A stretch of DNA of 64,000 nucleotides from Cryptomeria japonica (GCF_030272615.1 NC_081410.1:221765415-221829414); one strand, 5' to 3'; shown: positions 11,885-23,500, counted from the stretch's first letter. Notes: generated by a model from the sequence alone, not told the origin. Translations and numbers: made by a program.

Positions 11885-13660
11885 TCACTGGGTGCTCCCT
11901 CTGTCCTCCTCATCCCTGCCATGTCTCATGGATGATGTCCCTCCTGGTCCTGGCTGTGGCGGTCTCATAGGTCCACTCACCCCCATGCTGCTCACTGACC
12001 TCCAAGAGCGTGCCCTGCTCTCTATCCTCAATCGTGCCCGATATGAAGCTGCTCTTTGCTCTAGTGGGACTGCACTCTCATATAGTGTCCTCCAATGGCG
12101 TATCTCCTCTCCGGTCTCTACCAACATCTGTGCCATCTCTCATGCACTGGCATCCCTAATCGACCCAATATACTCAGTGACTCTCTATTCTTCTCGCTGT
12201 GCCTGAGCTATTGCTGCATCTCGAGCCGCTGTGAGTCTAGCTATCTCCGCTCTAAACTGATCCTGCTCTATCCTCAAGATGGCATTATGTATCTCTAAAG
12301 TTGCAATATGATCATGCTGACTCACTATGGTAGCCCTGCACAACTCCATCTCCTCTATCTTAGCTGTCTCCGACTCTATGGGTATATCCTGCAATGACTC
12401 CTGCTCGGCTACACCTGGCTCATAATCATCATCCCCCTCATCATCTCCATCCTTATCATCCCCCTCATCCTCATCACCACCCTCATCCTCCTCGTCCTCA
12501 TCGTCTCCATCCTCCTCTCCTGCGAGTGGGAAGTCCTCCTGTCTCCTCGGTACCGGAATATCAGGATCTGTCAATGGCACTGGCCACCGTCATGTAAACC
12601 ATCTCTCATACTCCTCTGTCATCCCGACGTCCTCCACATCTAATCTCCAATCCCATTGTCTCTGTTGTAGCTGTGTGAAGTCAGCATATGCTATGTGTGG
12701 CTGAATCATACTCCCCCACTGACTCATCTCTCCGTGAGATCGGGCAAAGTGTACAGTCCTCCTAGGTACATCCTGCCTCTCTCCAAACTGTTGTCTGACT
12801 CTCTCCGGTAGGTACATCTCAATCACTCTCTGGTGATTCACTGGTTGCCCAGTCAGGTACCTCTCCTGTCTGCAATACGGTAGCTCCTCACTGTCATCTG
12901 ACCATCCAGGGAAATCACGATATGGCCTCCATGTGAACTCTCTCAGTCTGTCTAGCTCATGTCGCCAATACAATATGTATCCAAACGGACCCTGTCTCAG
13001 TGCTCCCCCATAGCAATACACATATGGTCGATGTGGTACTACCTATCTCTCTGCAATCGGTCAACATATGGCTATGTGCTTGAATGCCCATACCTGTAGC
13101 AATGTGACTCCACAGCTCAAAGTCTGCACTCCCTGATATGCTATCTGATGCAACTGAAAATACAACATAGCCAGTACACATGGTCCCCATGCATACACCA
13201 TCCCCTCTATCGCCATCCGCTCTAGCACTCTTCCCCATCCAATAGGGAATCCATGTCCTCGTCTATCCCCTGCTAGTAGACATGCTATCACCACTACTAT
13301 CACCACATATCGTCGATCATACTCTGATGCCATGGTCTCCCAGCCAATCTCCCTCTCTACGATATCTAGATCATCTGTGTTGCACTCAAATAATCTGCAC
13401 AATGCATCTCTCCCTATCACTGGGTCATACTCTACCATCTCTCCATGAATCGGAATGCGGAGGATATTGCATACATCCTCTAGTGTCACAGTCGCCTCTC
13501 TAGTCGCTAGATGGAATGAGGAGGTCTCTGAATGCCATCGCTCTGCCAATGCGGTAAGCAGTCCTATGTTTGCCCTAATCTCGAACATGAATGTGATATA
13601 GTATATCCCAAGTCCTGCTAATGTATCTCCGTCTGTGCTCCTGAGTCTATGTCGTAACAT
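11885..13660 (-). pseudogene. Antisense ORF with plant mobile domain (PMD)
   Basis: On the minus strand one frame runs from an ATG at 13660 down to a TGA at 11885, about 592 codons. It is broken only by in-frame stops (13061, about 13043, 12590, 12185 and about 12140), with no frameshift. The N-terminal ~340 residues look like a plant mobile domain: LAERWHSETSSFHL, ATVTLEDVCNILRIPIHG, a central hydrophobic stretch, then YLPERVRQQFG. A strongly acidic tract (Asp/Glu-rich, about 12415-12530) and a helical, coiled-coil-like tail follow. PMD proteins are plant proteins linked to transposons and silencing. Antisense extra ORFs 3' of pol have been described in Tat elements, and this one fits that position. 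It would need its own promoter within the 3' region or LTR. Confidence 0.8.
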
Positions 13661-14518
13661 GAAGCAGTTTGGTCGGTTCTCCCACGTGATTAATGGATAC
13701 TGTCAACTCTGCATCACAATTGGGGCATATTTTGTCAGTTTTAGGGTTTTCTCCTATGGGTTAAATTTCCTCATTTCATGTCCAAATCAGGGTGTTTTTA
13801 CTCTATTTTGACCTATCCTATTCTTATCTCCCCTTTCCGGATCGTTTGCATGCTGTTTTTGACCTAAATTGAGTTCCCAGGGCACAACTGCGCATGTGTT
13901 GTGTCTCCTGTGCCTGTGTCACATATCTTGCGCCTGTGTCCCCCTACACAAGCACATAAGACATTACACAAGCACAGGATTCACCCTACACAAGCGCAGA
14001 AGTCAGTTTCTGCCTTTTCTGTGGGCCCCGCAGTGTCCTGCAAGCAAGTCAAATTCATAAAATTGAAAATATGGGTTTTTGAGATACATACCGCTGCTTC
14101 CGCATCATCCGGTCATTTGAATGTGCGTACACATTCTCTGAGGTGATCTGCCATTGGAATGTTCGCCATCTCTCTGCAAGTGTCCTTTTCCAGAGCAACA
14201 AATTCTCCTCTTTGGCTAGTGCAAATGAGCAAATTTCACTCTCTTTGCCTCATTTATAGATGTTTGTCAGTGCATAGATGGACGTGCACCCTATCCATCT
14301 TATGTTGGTCGTGGTCTTTTGCATCTTCTTTTGTTTGTCCTCCGTGCATCCAATCTCCGATTGTTGGTCCATTCGCTCCTATCATTCTTATCGATCAATT
14401 GGCCTCTTTTGTGGATGTTTCCAGCCAATTCCTCGAGGGGGCATGCGTATGTCATTGTCAGCGTCTGGGGCATTTTCATTATTGTTCTTTGAAACAAAGC
14501 TTAAAATCGCATTGTCTC
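13661..14518 (-). other. Region upstream of the antisense PMD ORF, with inverted short repeats
   Basis: Non-coding. At about 13885-13940 there are direct copies of a TGCGCCTGTGTC-like unit, and at 13945-14005 related units in the opposite orientation (ACACAAGCGCAGA, ACACAAGCACA). The block could fold into a hairpin. Being 5' of the antisense ORF and 3' of sense transcription, it may hold the antisense promoter; that is inference only. Confidence 0.4.
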
Positions 14519-14532
14519 AAAGAGGGGCAAAA
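14519..14532 (+). other. Tat-2 polypurine tract
   Basis: AAAGAGGGGCAAAA lies directly against the TG of the 3' LTR, the position of the plus-strand primer in LTR retrotransposons. Confidence 0.85.
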
Positions 14533-16116
14533 TGTAGACACCTAAAAATGGTCAATGCTTGCGGAATCATACTTTAACATTTACGCATTGCCTTATTTTA
14601 AGGTTTTTGCGTCGCATTAAAATTTCTCCTATGTCATGCACTTGGTTTTTATCATTTGCGAGCATCGAGTCCTTCTTCTGCATTCTTCATCTATCTTGCT
14701 TTTGAATTTGGTCTTGTCGACAACAATATTTGTCATGATTTTGGTCGATCTTATCTTGTCGCATCAATGTGCATGCTCATTTGTCATTATTTTGGACATC
14801 GTCAATCCTAATTAGGGTTTTATCCTCCTATCGATCTTGTCATCTTGCGATCGATTTGTCATCGATCGTTGTCATTTTCAATCTTGTCATCTGGCAATCA
14901 ATTTCTCATCGATCCTTGTCGTCTTGTCAATTTTGTCATTTTGCGATCGATTTGTCATCGATCGTCGTCTTTCTCAATTTGGATCAATTAGTCATTGTCC
15001 CTTGTCAATTGGCACATTTATCAATCACATCGTTTGTTAGCATTGGTCTTTTATCAAGTCAGAATCATGATCAAATCGAATCGATATCAATTATCCTTCA
15101 TCAAGACCTAATTGTCATTCTTGCATTTTCTAATTCATCTTTTAGGGTTTCATGATTTTATTCATTTAACCATGTTTGACATTTCCCCCTCTAGGTTAAA
15201 TAATTTATTTATTTATCCTAGGTCTTTGTGTCACAATTAAATGTTTAATTTAATTGGCTAACTAATTATTCTTCTTTTTGTGAATTAATTAATAAATGAC
15301 AAATTATTAATTGATTTACCTAATTTTTCATCAATTTCTAAATTCCCTCTTTGTGAATTGATTAATAAATGAAAAATTATTAATTAATTCACTAAATTCC
15401 TAATTTCCTCATTTTCTAATTTCCTAATTCCTATTTTCCTCATTTACTAATTTCTTAAATTCCTATTTTCCAATTTTCTAATTTTCCTAATTTCTAATTC
15501 AATTTCCTCCTATTTTTCTCCTAATTTCATGGGAATGACATTTCAATTTGTCATAATTTGTCATAATTGACAATCAATCAATTTTGACATAGAAAGTTGT
15601 CATAATTTTGTCATGAATTATCAATCAATCAATTTTGCATAGAAAGTGCAAATTTGTCATAATTTGTCATAATTGACATTTTTGATTTGCAATTTCCATT
15701 TGAATCTCTTCATGCTAATTTGATCTTTTCTCCAATTTATCTATAAATTGGATGAATTTCTTCAATCAAGACTAATCACATTATCAATTAATCACTTTTT
15801 CGAATCATTTTGTTGAATCAATCACGCTTCAAGTATTCTTGAGCAATCATCTTGTCTACTTGCTTTCATATCATGATCATGCACTAGTAGGTGAGATCCA
15901 CAACAAAGCTATTTGAAGGAGAAAGAAGGACAATGGAGCCGCATGAAGGAGATATTCAGATCTGCATTTGGTTTGCTTAGTTTTTAATCTTGAATGTCTT
16001 GTTTTCATGTCTTTATTGAGTGTGTTAGGATTGATCATTGCATTTGAGCTTTCGTGATTGAGCTAAGTTACTAATAATTGATATTTGCTTTGATGATTTC
16101 AGATTTCCTAGCTACA
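14533..16116 (+). repeat. Tat-2 3' LTR
   Basis: 1584 bp, TG...CA, aligned over its whole length with 5899-7472. The differences are about 25 single bases, many of them C/T or G/A, plus one 10-bp extra TTTGTCATAA unit near 15665. TCAGG follows as the near-perfect target duplicate. Confidence 0.92.
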
Positions 16117-17767
16117 TCAGGTAATGAGGTTAGATGACAATCTGTGCCTGGATACTTATTACAATGCCTTTGATTCTAAAATGGCCTATATTCTGAGGGA
16201 TAAAAATTTGCATAGTCTGAGAGATGCATTTAGAATTGCCATTAATGTGGAGAGTAAGAGGAAAGCATATGGGAAAATAGGGAAAAGAACTAATAGTAGG
16301 TTGTGGCAAGAATCAAAATAACAACCTAATAAAGTTGCTAAAGAAGAAGACATAATATAAAAATTAGTGACTGCTATGAAGGATCTTACTACCAAGGTAA
16401 GTAAAAATGATAAGCCTCATTATAATTGGCAAGATAGACCTCCTAGGTTGCATGACATGCCTTATAATACTACTTGGAAGGATGGCAAGCCTCAAAATGA
16501 GAAGCCAAAGAATACTTAGAACCAGGATACCCCGGATCCTTTAAAAAGAGGAAATGTTCATAACATGGAGAATAATCCTTGGTGCATGGCTTGTGATGGA
16601 CCACATTCTCCTCATCAGTGTGTTGTAGCTCAAGCCCTTGAATAATTCATGAGACAAGAGGCTGAGCCTGACATAAATATGTTTGAAACTATTATAGAAA
16701 GTGATGATGAGTCATTACAAAGTGAACTTAGTGAATGTGATATACTGAATAATAAAATGTCTTACCAAGGATAGTTGTCACTTGATTGGCATCCCACTTT
16801 GAATGTGGTAACAATTGAAGATGAAGAAGTTCATCTCAGAAGACCCAGTGATGAAGAAGTAAGAAATCTCACTAAGGCTACCATAGCCAAAGCTGAGCAC
16901 AACTACAATTTGAGAAGTACTAAGAAGGATGGGGACCAAGGTGAACCTAGTTCAATGTTTATAAAAGAGATATCTTAGAAGAAAGCAGCAAGTAAAGATA
17001 CCTTGCCCCAAGACAGTCAAAAGGGGAATGACAAATTAAAGGATACAACTAAAACTATGGATGATAAGGCTGTTGGTGATATACAAGGAATTGCTACAAT
17101 AAAGAAGGCAAGTCAGCCTAAGATAGAGAAAGCTAAAGCTACTACTGAGTTGATTAATAATTCCACATTTGATATGACTCGGGCTCTCACCCAGATGAAG
17201 GTTACTGTCCCATTGATAGAATTATTGAAAATAAAGGAACATAGAGAAGTTGCTCTATCTTTGTTTTCTAAGATACTTGACAGTAACACAACTTTACCTT
17301 CAGGTTCAACTAAGGATGAAAAGGATCAGGAGCTGCAAACCCCAGAGGTATATGTTGGAACAACTATTACACAAGAACCCTCACAGGTTGATCCTTTCTA
17401 TGTTACTTTATTAGTAAATAACCGGTTAATTAAAAATTGTATGATAGATTTTGGTGCACCTGCAAATGTAATGCCTTATGGTGTCATGAAAGAATTAAGA
17501 TTGTTAGTGAGTATAGTGTATGGGAAATGTTATGCTATGGATAATAGAGAAGTTCCAGTGATAGGTAGAATGAAAGATGTTGAAGTAAAAATAGCAGCCT
17601 TCCCTAAAGAAACATACAAGATGGATATCATTGTAACCGAAACTAAACCTCACAATGGCATGTTGTTGTCTATACAGTGGGCTACAGTAGTGGGTGGAAA
17701 TGTTCAGTTGGATCTATCATATGCTACTATCCCTATTAATGGAAGCCATGTTAAATTGTATACATAA
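16117..17767 (+). pseudogene. Tat-1 gag C-terminus, zinc knuckle and protease
   Basis: Continues the gag frame that stops at 5898. The gag C-terminal helix region (YYNAFDSKMAYILRDKNLHS) is followed by a degenerate knuckle (CMACDGPHSPHQC, about 16585-16623) and a linker. An aspartic protease segment follows, with MIDFGAPANVMPYGVM (about 17440-17490), where FG replaces the usual [ST]G after the catalytic Asp. The frame is constant from 16124 to about 18047. Stops lie at 16319, about 16358, about 16517, about 16642, 16772, 16976 and 17765, mainly TAG or TAA where CAG or CAA would read Gln. There are no indels in this part. Confidence 0.78.
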
Positions 17768-17782
17768 CCACGTGGCCCTAGG

Positions 17783-18400
17783 GTGATTGAGAAAGTAGAC
17801 CCTAGTATGCTGAATTGTATGATTGATGTGGATCTAGAAAATTTTAGAATACAACCAATCTTGCCTCAATTGAAGAATATTGATTCTATTGTGACTGAGT
17901 TGGAATCCCAACAGCATGATTTGTGGCACATGTATTTTGATGGTGCTTGTTCAAAAGAAGGATCTAGAGCAGGAGTTCTCTTTGTATCCCCATCAGGTAT
18001 AACTTTCAAGTATTCCTTCTTGTTAGCCTTTCAGTGTACAAATAAAACCTGTTGAATATGAAGCCTTGCTATTGGGGCTTGAAGTTGCAAAAAGGCATGG
18101 GATTCAATTGTTAAAAGTGTTAGGAGACTCAGAATTGGTTGTTTCTCAAGTTAGAGCTAGGTATGCATCTAAGAATGATAGATTGAAAAGATGCAAGCAT
18201 GTAGTATGGGATGCGATTGAGCATTTTAGTGCATTCTCTATAAATTGGATAGAAAGATCTAAGAATATTATGATGGATTTCTTAGCAAATGTTGCATTAA
18301 AGAATGATGATGCAACACTAACCGGTATATCCATAGTTGAGGTAAAAGCTAGGTCTACCATTCCTAACAATGTATATAATTTTTACATGTTTGACATATT
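17783..18400 (+). pseudogene. Tat-1 archaeal-type RNase H, joined directly to protease
   Basis: After the protease and a short linker the frame reads MYFDGACSKEGSRAGVLFVSP (about 17930-17990), QCTNKT, then after a +1 shift near 18047 EYEALLLGLEVA, GDSELVVSQV (about 18125) and a late MDFLAN. This is the archaeal-type RNase H typical of Tat elements. The reverse transcriptase and its linked RNase H are completely missing between protease and this domain, so only about 160 bp separate functions normally about 1.5 kb apart. Near 18400 the RNase H-derived frame (IPNNVYNFY) passes without a stop into CACTA-type sequence. Confidence 0.78.
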
Positions 18401-18405
18401 GCAGG

Positions 18406-18918
18406 TCAAACACCACAATGCTATGTGCTTCAATGGTCATAAATTTCACATCAAAAAGTTGGATGACATGAAGAAAACTTGTGATTCTGGGATAACTGCG
18501 GTCTTTGAGGTGACAAATATTTCATCAAGAAATGACATACATCCTCAAGAGTCTCAAAATCGATACTATGGCATTTTGGATGATATACTTGAGTGCGACT
18601 TTAATTCCTTCAAATTAGTTTTGTTCGTCGTCAAATGGTACAGGATACGATTGAATAAAAATGATCATGATAGAACTGTTATTGAACATGATAATGGTTT
18701 TACAGTGGTTAATACAAGGTCATTTGAACCAATTGGAGGTGAGCCCTATGTTCTTCCAAGCCAATGTGAGCAGGTATTTTACTCAGAGGTACCACATAAA
18801 CTGGGTTTGTCATTCGTTGTTAGACATGATCCAAGAGGAAGACCGATAAAGTATAATGTGATGGAAGAAGAAGACACCGAAGAAGTAGAAGATGAAGTAG
18901 ATGATGATCACGATTGAC
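18406..18918 (+). pseudogene. CACTA transposase C-terminal segment (DUF4216), copy 1
   Basis: Part of the ORF that begins with RNase H at 18066 and ends at 18917. From about 18406 the protein is a DUF4216 module, the C-terminal domain of plant CACTA (En/Spm) transposases: FNGHKFHIKKLDD, DSGITAVFEV, then NRYYGILDDILECDF, LVLFVVKWYRI and YVLPSQCEQVFY (about 18750-18785). It ends in an acidic tail (EEEDTEEVEDEVDDDHD). The N-terminal catalytic part of the transposase is absent. Either a CACTA copy was truncated by the Tat element, or the two were joined by deletion. Read as written the ORF is a retrotransposon-DNA transposon chimera. Confidence 0.78.
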
Positions 18919-18935
18919 AATTACTCGATGATGAT

Positions 18936-18959
18936 GAAGAAGAAGAAGAAGAAGAAGAA

Positions 18960-19017
<58 letters not shown>

Positions 19018-19058
19018 GTGATGGTGATGGTGATGGTGATGGTGATGGTGATGGTGAT
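18936..19058 (+). repeat. Compound microsatellite (GAA)n(GAT)n(GGTGAT)n
   Basis: GAA repeats (18936-18960) pass into GAT (18961-19017) and then GGTGAT repeats to about 19057. In the DUF4216 frame this would read as a Glu/Asp/Gly tail extension. It sits exactly between the two DUF4216 copies. A run of Met codons in another frame is an artefact of the repeat. Confidence 0.95.
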
Positions 19059-19059
19059 T

Positions 19060-19472
19060 AATATTTCATCTATAAATGACATGCATCCTCAAGAGTCTCA
19101 AAATCGATACTATGGCATTTTGGATTATATACTTGAGTGTGACTTTAATTCCTTCAAATTAGTTCTATTCGTCATCAAATGGTACAGGCTACAACTAAAT
19201 AAAAATGGTCCCGATAGAACTATTATTCAACATGATAATGGATTTACAATGGTTAATACAAGGTCATTTGAGCTAGTTGGGGATGAGCCCTATGTTCTTC
19301 CAAGCCAATGTGAGCAGGTATTTTACTTAGAGGTTCCACATAAACTGGGTTGGTCATTTGTTGTTAGACATGATCCAAGAGGAAGGCCGATAAAGTATAA
19401 TGTGATGGAAGAACAAGATACCGAAGAAGTAGATGATGATGATCATGATCGACAGTTAATCGATGATTTTCC
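19060..19472 (+). pseudogene. DUF4216 segment, tandem copy 2, cut by Copia-1
   Basis: Repeats the 18516-18918 segment at an offset of about 540 bp, with the same landmarks (NRYYGILDYILECDF, YVLPSQCEQVFY, VVRHDPRGRPIKYNV). It differs at scattered bases, including W for L after KLG, and reads through the acidic tail to QLIDDF. The sequence stops at 19472, where the Copia-1 LTR begins. It is a partial tandem duplication inside the CACTA transposase gene. Confidence 0.75.
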
Positions 19473-20534
19473 TGTTGGTATTTTGGTATGGTTTTGTCAT
19501 TGATGTCAACACCTACTAAAACACTAGCACTTTGCAGATCCAGCAACATTCATCGACAATCAAGTAACTATTGCACAGTTACTGGTATATGGTTCACTAG
19601 TAGGATATAATGATCACCAACACTTGGAATGATATGGAAGACACTTGGTAATATTGAAGACATCGTGTGGACATCTTGTATTAATAAATTAATCATTGGT
19701 ATATTCATATTTGCATATTTGCTTTTACCGACAAATAGGTCCAGGGTTATCCAGGGTTACACTGATAGGTTTATCTTTTCTAGATCAACATGGCATGCTA
19801 AGGAGATGATTAATTATTGTTGTAAATGCATTAAGCCGACACGTTCAATCGGTTATTGCATCAGATATTATATTGTTTGTAAAATATTTTTATTATAATA
19901 TCTTGTAGATTCGACCTACTAAAATTGGTCTTAGGTTATGGTATAAATGTAAGATCTTATTCGTAAGATCAAGTGTGGAATGCGAAAAAGAATTGTGTGA
20001 AGGTATATGTGAGATTAAGCAGTGCAATACACGCAGACATCATTTGAAGGTGAAGTTAGGTTTTTATGGAAGCATATCAGCATTACACTGGTACTGAATC
20101 CAACATATGAAGATGTTATTTCATGCAGTACATTCTTATTGGATTTAACCATCTAACTATAGTCAGTGTGACTCCCATTTTGTGATTGAGCAGTGAGCTC
20201 TAGGCTGTTGGCCTTTCTGCATGTGCAGACCCTATTTATGTACACTTACTATCTACAGTAGTATCATCTGATTGTGGGTAAGGTTTCCCACTGTGGTTTT
20301 CCCCTTACAGGGTTTCCATGTACAAATATTGGTGTTATGTATTGTGGATGACTTTGTGTTTATGTTTCATGCACTAATCTTTATCGGTACAACAATTAAT
20401 TGTTAAAACTGTCTACCAGCATACTTAACTGGTTTACCGGTATTAAGCATTAAGTTGGTTAAATTGTTTTTGGTTTGAATTTATTTGACAACTAATTCAC
20501 CCCCCCCCCTCTCAGCTGTCTTTGAGACCTAACA
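19473..20534 (+). repeat. Copia-1 5' LTR
   Basis: 1062 bp from TGTTGGTATT to CCTAACA. It carries the C-tract motif ATTCACCCCCCCCCCTCTCAG about 20 bp before its 3' end, shared with the other Copia LTRs here. A copy with scattered changes starts at 25129. Confidence 0.92.
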
Positions 20535-20536
20535 AT

Positions 20537-20548
20537 TGGTATCAGCGC
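20537..20548 (+). other. Copia-1 primer-binding site (initiator Met tRNA)
   Basis: TGGTATCAGCGC starts two bases after the LTR end. It matches the TGGTATCAGAGC complement of the plant initiator-Met tRNA 3' end with one change. The second internal domain (30665) has the unmutated form. Confidence 0.9.
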
Positions 20549-20590
20549 TTAGTCCTCTTTTGCAAAAGTTTAACAGCTTGAGGAGATCTA

Positions 20591-23500
20591 ATGTCTACTA
20601 ACTATTTCAGGAAGGACAGTCCTAAACTTGATGGAACCAACTATGGCATATGGAAGATCAGAATGGAGACACATTTGAATTGCATTGGAGAGGACATCTA
20701 GGATGTTACAAAGAATGGTTATACTACTGCTATACCAGGTCAGCCTAGTCCAGCTAACTTGACTAAAGATGAAGAAAATGATTGCAAAGCAAGAGAAGCA
20801 CTTTTGAGCGCATTATCAGATCAACAAATCATGGGACTATCAGATAGGTCTACTGCTAAAGCTATTTGGGATCATTTGGAAACACTGAATGAAGGAGATT
20901 CCACAGTCAAAATTGCAAAACTTGAAAGCTTCCGAGTCAGGTATGAACGTCTAAAAATGGAAGAAGATTAAAGGATTTCTGCTTTTATGGAAAGAGTAAA
21001 TGAAATTGTTTTGGGTATTAAATGTTGTGGAGGAACCTTAAGTGAGGATGAAATTATTTTAAAAGTTTTAAGAGGATTGCCACCAGCATATAAAATGAAG
21101 GTTACTGCTATAAATGAGTTGAGAACAATGCCTAATACATGAGTAACTAGGGATACATTGATTGGAAAACTTTCAGCTTTTGAAATTGAAGAATTTGGTC
21201 CTGTTGCTACTATTAAGACAGATTTAGCCTTTAAAGAATCAACATCATCTGCTCCATCATTTGATAAATCTGATTAGAGAACCTTTTATGCAAGAGAACT
21301 TGAAGAACTTGAAGCACTATTTGCAAGGAAAATGCCTAAAGGTCCAGTTGGAAGTAAGTATGAAGGTAAAGCACCCTTTAAATGTTTTAACTGCAATAAG
21401 ACTGGTCATATGGCTTCAAGATGCCCTGAAAGACATGCTAGACTAAGAGAAGAAGCTAGAAGAACATACAAGCCTAACCCTGAATATCAGAGATACAGAT
21501 TTAAAAAGAACAAAGATAAATCTTGTTACATTGTTGATGAAGGTGTGACTTATGATTTTGATGAGGATCCGGTAGACAATGGATGGGTTTTTGTTGCTAT
21601 AACAGAAGATCAACCGACACCTACTTCTCAACCGGTAGAAGAAACCCTAGTAGCTAAAGTTGAAGTAAAGGATGAATGGATCATTGACTCAGGATGCTCA
21701 CATCATATGATAGGAGACAAAGGTAAATTCTTGAACTTTCAAGAATACAATGGAGGCTTAGTAATATTTGGAGATGACAAAGGTTGTTCAATCAAAGGTA
21801 AGGGTACAATATCTCTTGATGGTAAGCATAACACTGACAATGTCTACTATTTTGAAGGATTAAAGCATAATCTTTTAAGTGTTGGTCAATTAGTTGAGAA
21901 AGGATTTCAGTTACAATTTAAGAATGAAAAGTGCAAAATCATGAATAGAACTGGTTTGGAAATTGCAACCGGTAATCAGACTAGAGGTAATATCTTTCAT
22001 TTGAATAATAGTGAAAAGACATGCTTGATTGCACATATAGATGAAAGTTGGTTATGGAATAAGAGACTCTGTCATGTAAACTTTGATTACATGGTAAAGA
22101 TCAGTACTACTAAGGCAGTGAGAGACTTACCTAAAATTGTCAAACCTCATAATACAATATGTAAAGAATGTCAATTTGGAAAACAAGTTAGAGCTAGTTT
22201 CAAAAGTATTCCAGAAAAATCCAATAATGCTCTTGATTTGATTCACACTGATTTATGTGTTCTAGCTAGAACTAAAAACTTACAAGGTGATAGATATTTC
22301 ATGCTAATCATTGATGACTACTCTAGAATGTGTTGGGTTACTTTTCTCAGAGAAAAATCAGAAGCACTTGGAAAGTTCAAACTGTTCAAAGCAATGGTTG
22401 AAAATGAAACCGGTAAGAAAATAAAATGTTTAAGATCAGATCAAGGAGGTGAATTTACATCCAGGGATTTTAATACATTCTGTGAAGTGAATGGAATAAG
22501 AAGACAACTATCAACACCTCGGACACCATAGTAGAATGGAGTTGTTGAAAGAAAAAATAGAACTATCTTGGATGCAGCAAGAAATATGTTATCAGAAGCA
22601 AATTTACCACATGTGTATTGGAGAGAAGTAGTCAGCACAGCTGTCTATACATTTAACAAAGTTCACATCAAAGGTGAAACCGGTAAGACCCCTCATGAAA
22701 TATGGTTTGGTAATACTCCTACTCTTAAGTATTTCAGATTTTTTGGAAGTAAATGTTATATCAGAAGAGATGAGTATATTGGAAAATTTGATCCTAGAAG
22801 TGATGATGGAATATTTCTTGGTTATTCATCTAAGAGCAAAGCATATAGATGTTTTAACAAAAGATTGCAGAAAATTATTGAGAGTACAAATGTAAAGATT
22901 GATGAACAATTCAAAGGAACTTCAAGGTCTATAGACTCTGAACCAGCAACAGAAATTGTGACAAATGAACCTACACTAAATCCACCAGTACAGAATGAAG
23001 ATCCAGTTACCTCGGTACCATCTGAGGATTCCACGGTAATTGAAGAACAACAACAAACAAAGACACCCTGGTATGTAAGATTGAATCATTCTGAAAACCA
23101 GATAATTGGAAACAAATTTAAAGGAGTTATGACAAGAGGAATATTGACAAATGAAGAGGTATGTCTTATTTCTCAAATTGAACCATCATCTGTTAATGAG
23201 GCATGTGAAGATAAATTTTGGATTAAAGCTATGGAAGAAGAATTAGAACAAATTAAGAAAAATAACACTTGGACATTAGTTCCCCGACCTAAAGATAAAA
23301 ATGTAATTGGAACCAAATGGGTATTCAGAAACAAACTTAATGAAGATGGTAAAATTGTCAGAAATAAAGCAAGACTAGTGTGTAAGGGATATTCTCAGAA
23401 AGAAGGAGTTGATTACAATGAAACCTTTCCACTGGTAGCTAGAATTGAGGTAGTCAGATTATTTTTGGCTTTTGCAGCACACAAGAACTACAAAGTTTAT

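Larger units (their letters stand above)
5899..16116 (+). mobile_element. Tat-2: Ty3/gypsy element with antisense PMD ORF, no gag or RT
   Basis: Two LTRs (5899-7472 and 14533-16116) start TGTAGACACC and end GCTACA, flanked by 5-bp target duplicates TGAGG (5894-5898) and TCAGG (16117-16121), one mismatch. Internal order: short leader, archaeal-type RNase H, integrase, long non-coding 3' region, antisense plant mobile domain ORF, polypurine tract. RNase H of this kind placed before integrase is the mark of the Tat/Ogre lineage. Gag, protease, RT and most of the first RNase H are missing, so the copy is non-autonomous. The LTRs differ by about 25 substitutions and one 10-bp indel by eye, so insertion is younger than the host Tat-1. 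Confidence 0.85.

Noticed and set aside
12394-12597. Plus-strand His/Pro-rich ORF
   Set aside because: Antisense shadow of the acidic tract of the PMD ORF.
18901-19503. 200-codon ORF opening with a run of methionines
   Set aside because: The methionines come from the (GAT)n repeat read in a shifted frame; only its C-terminal part is real DUF4216 sequence.
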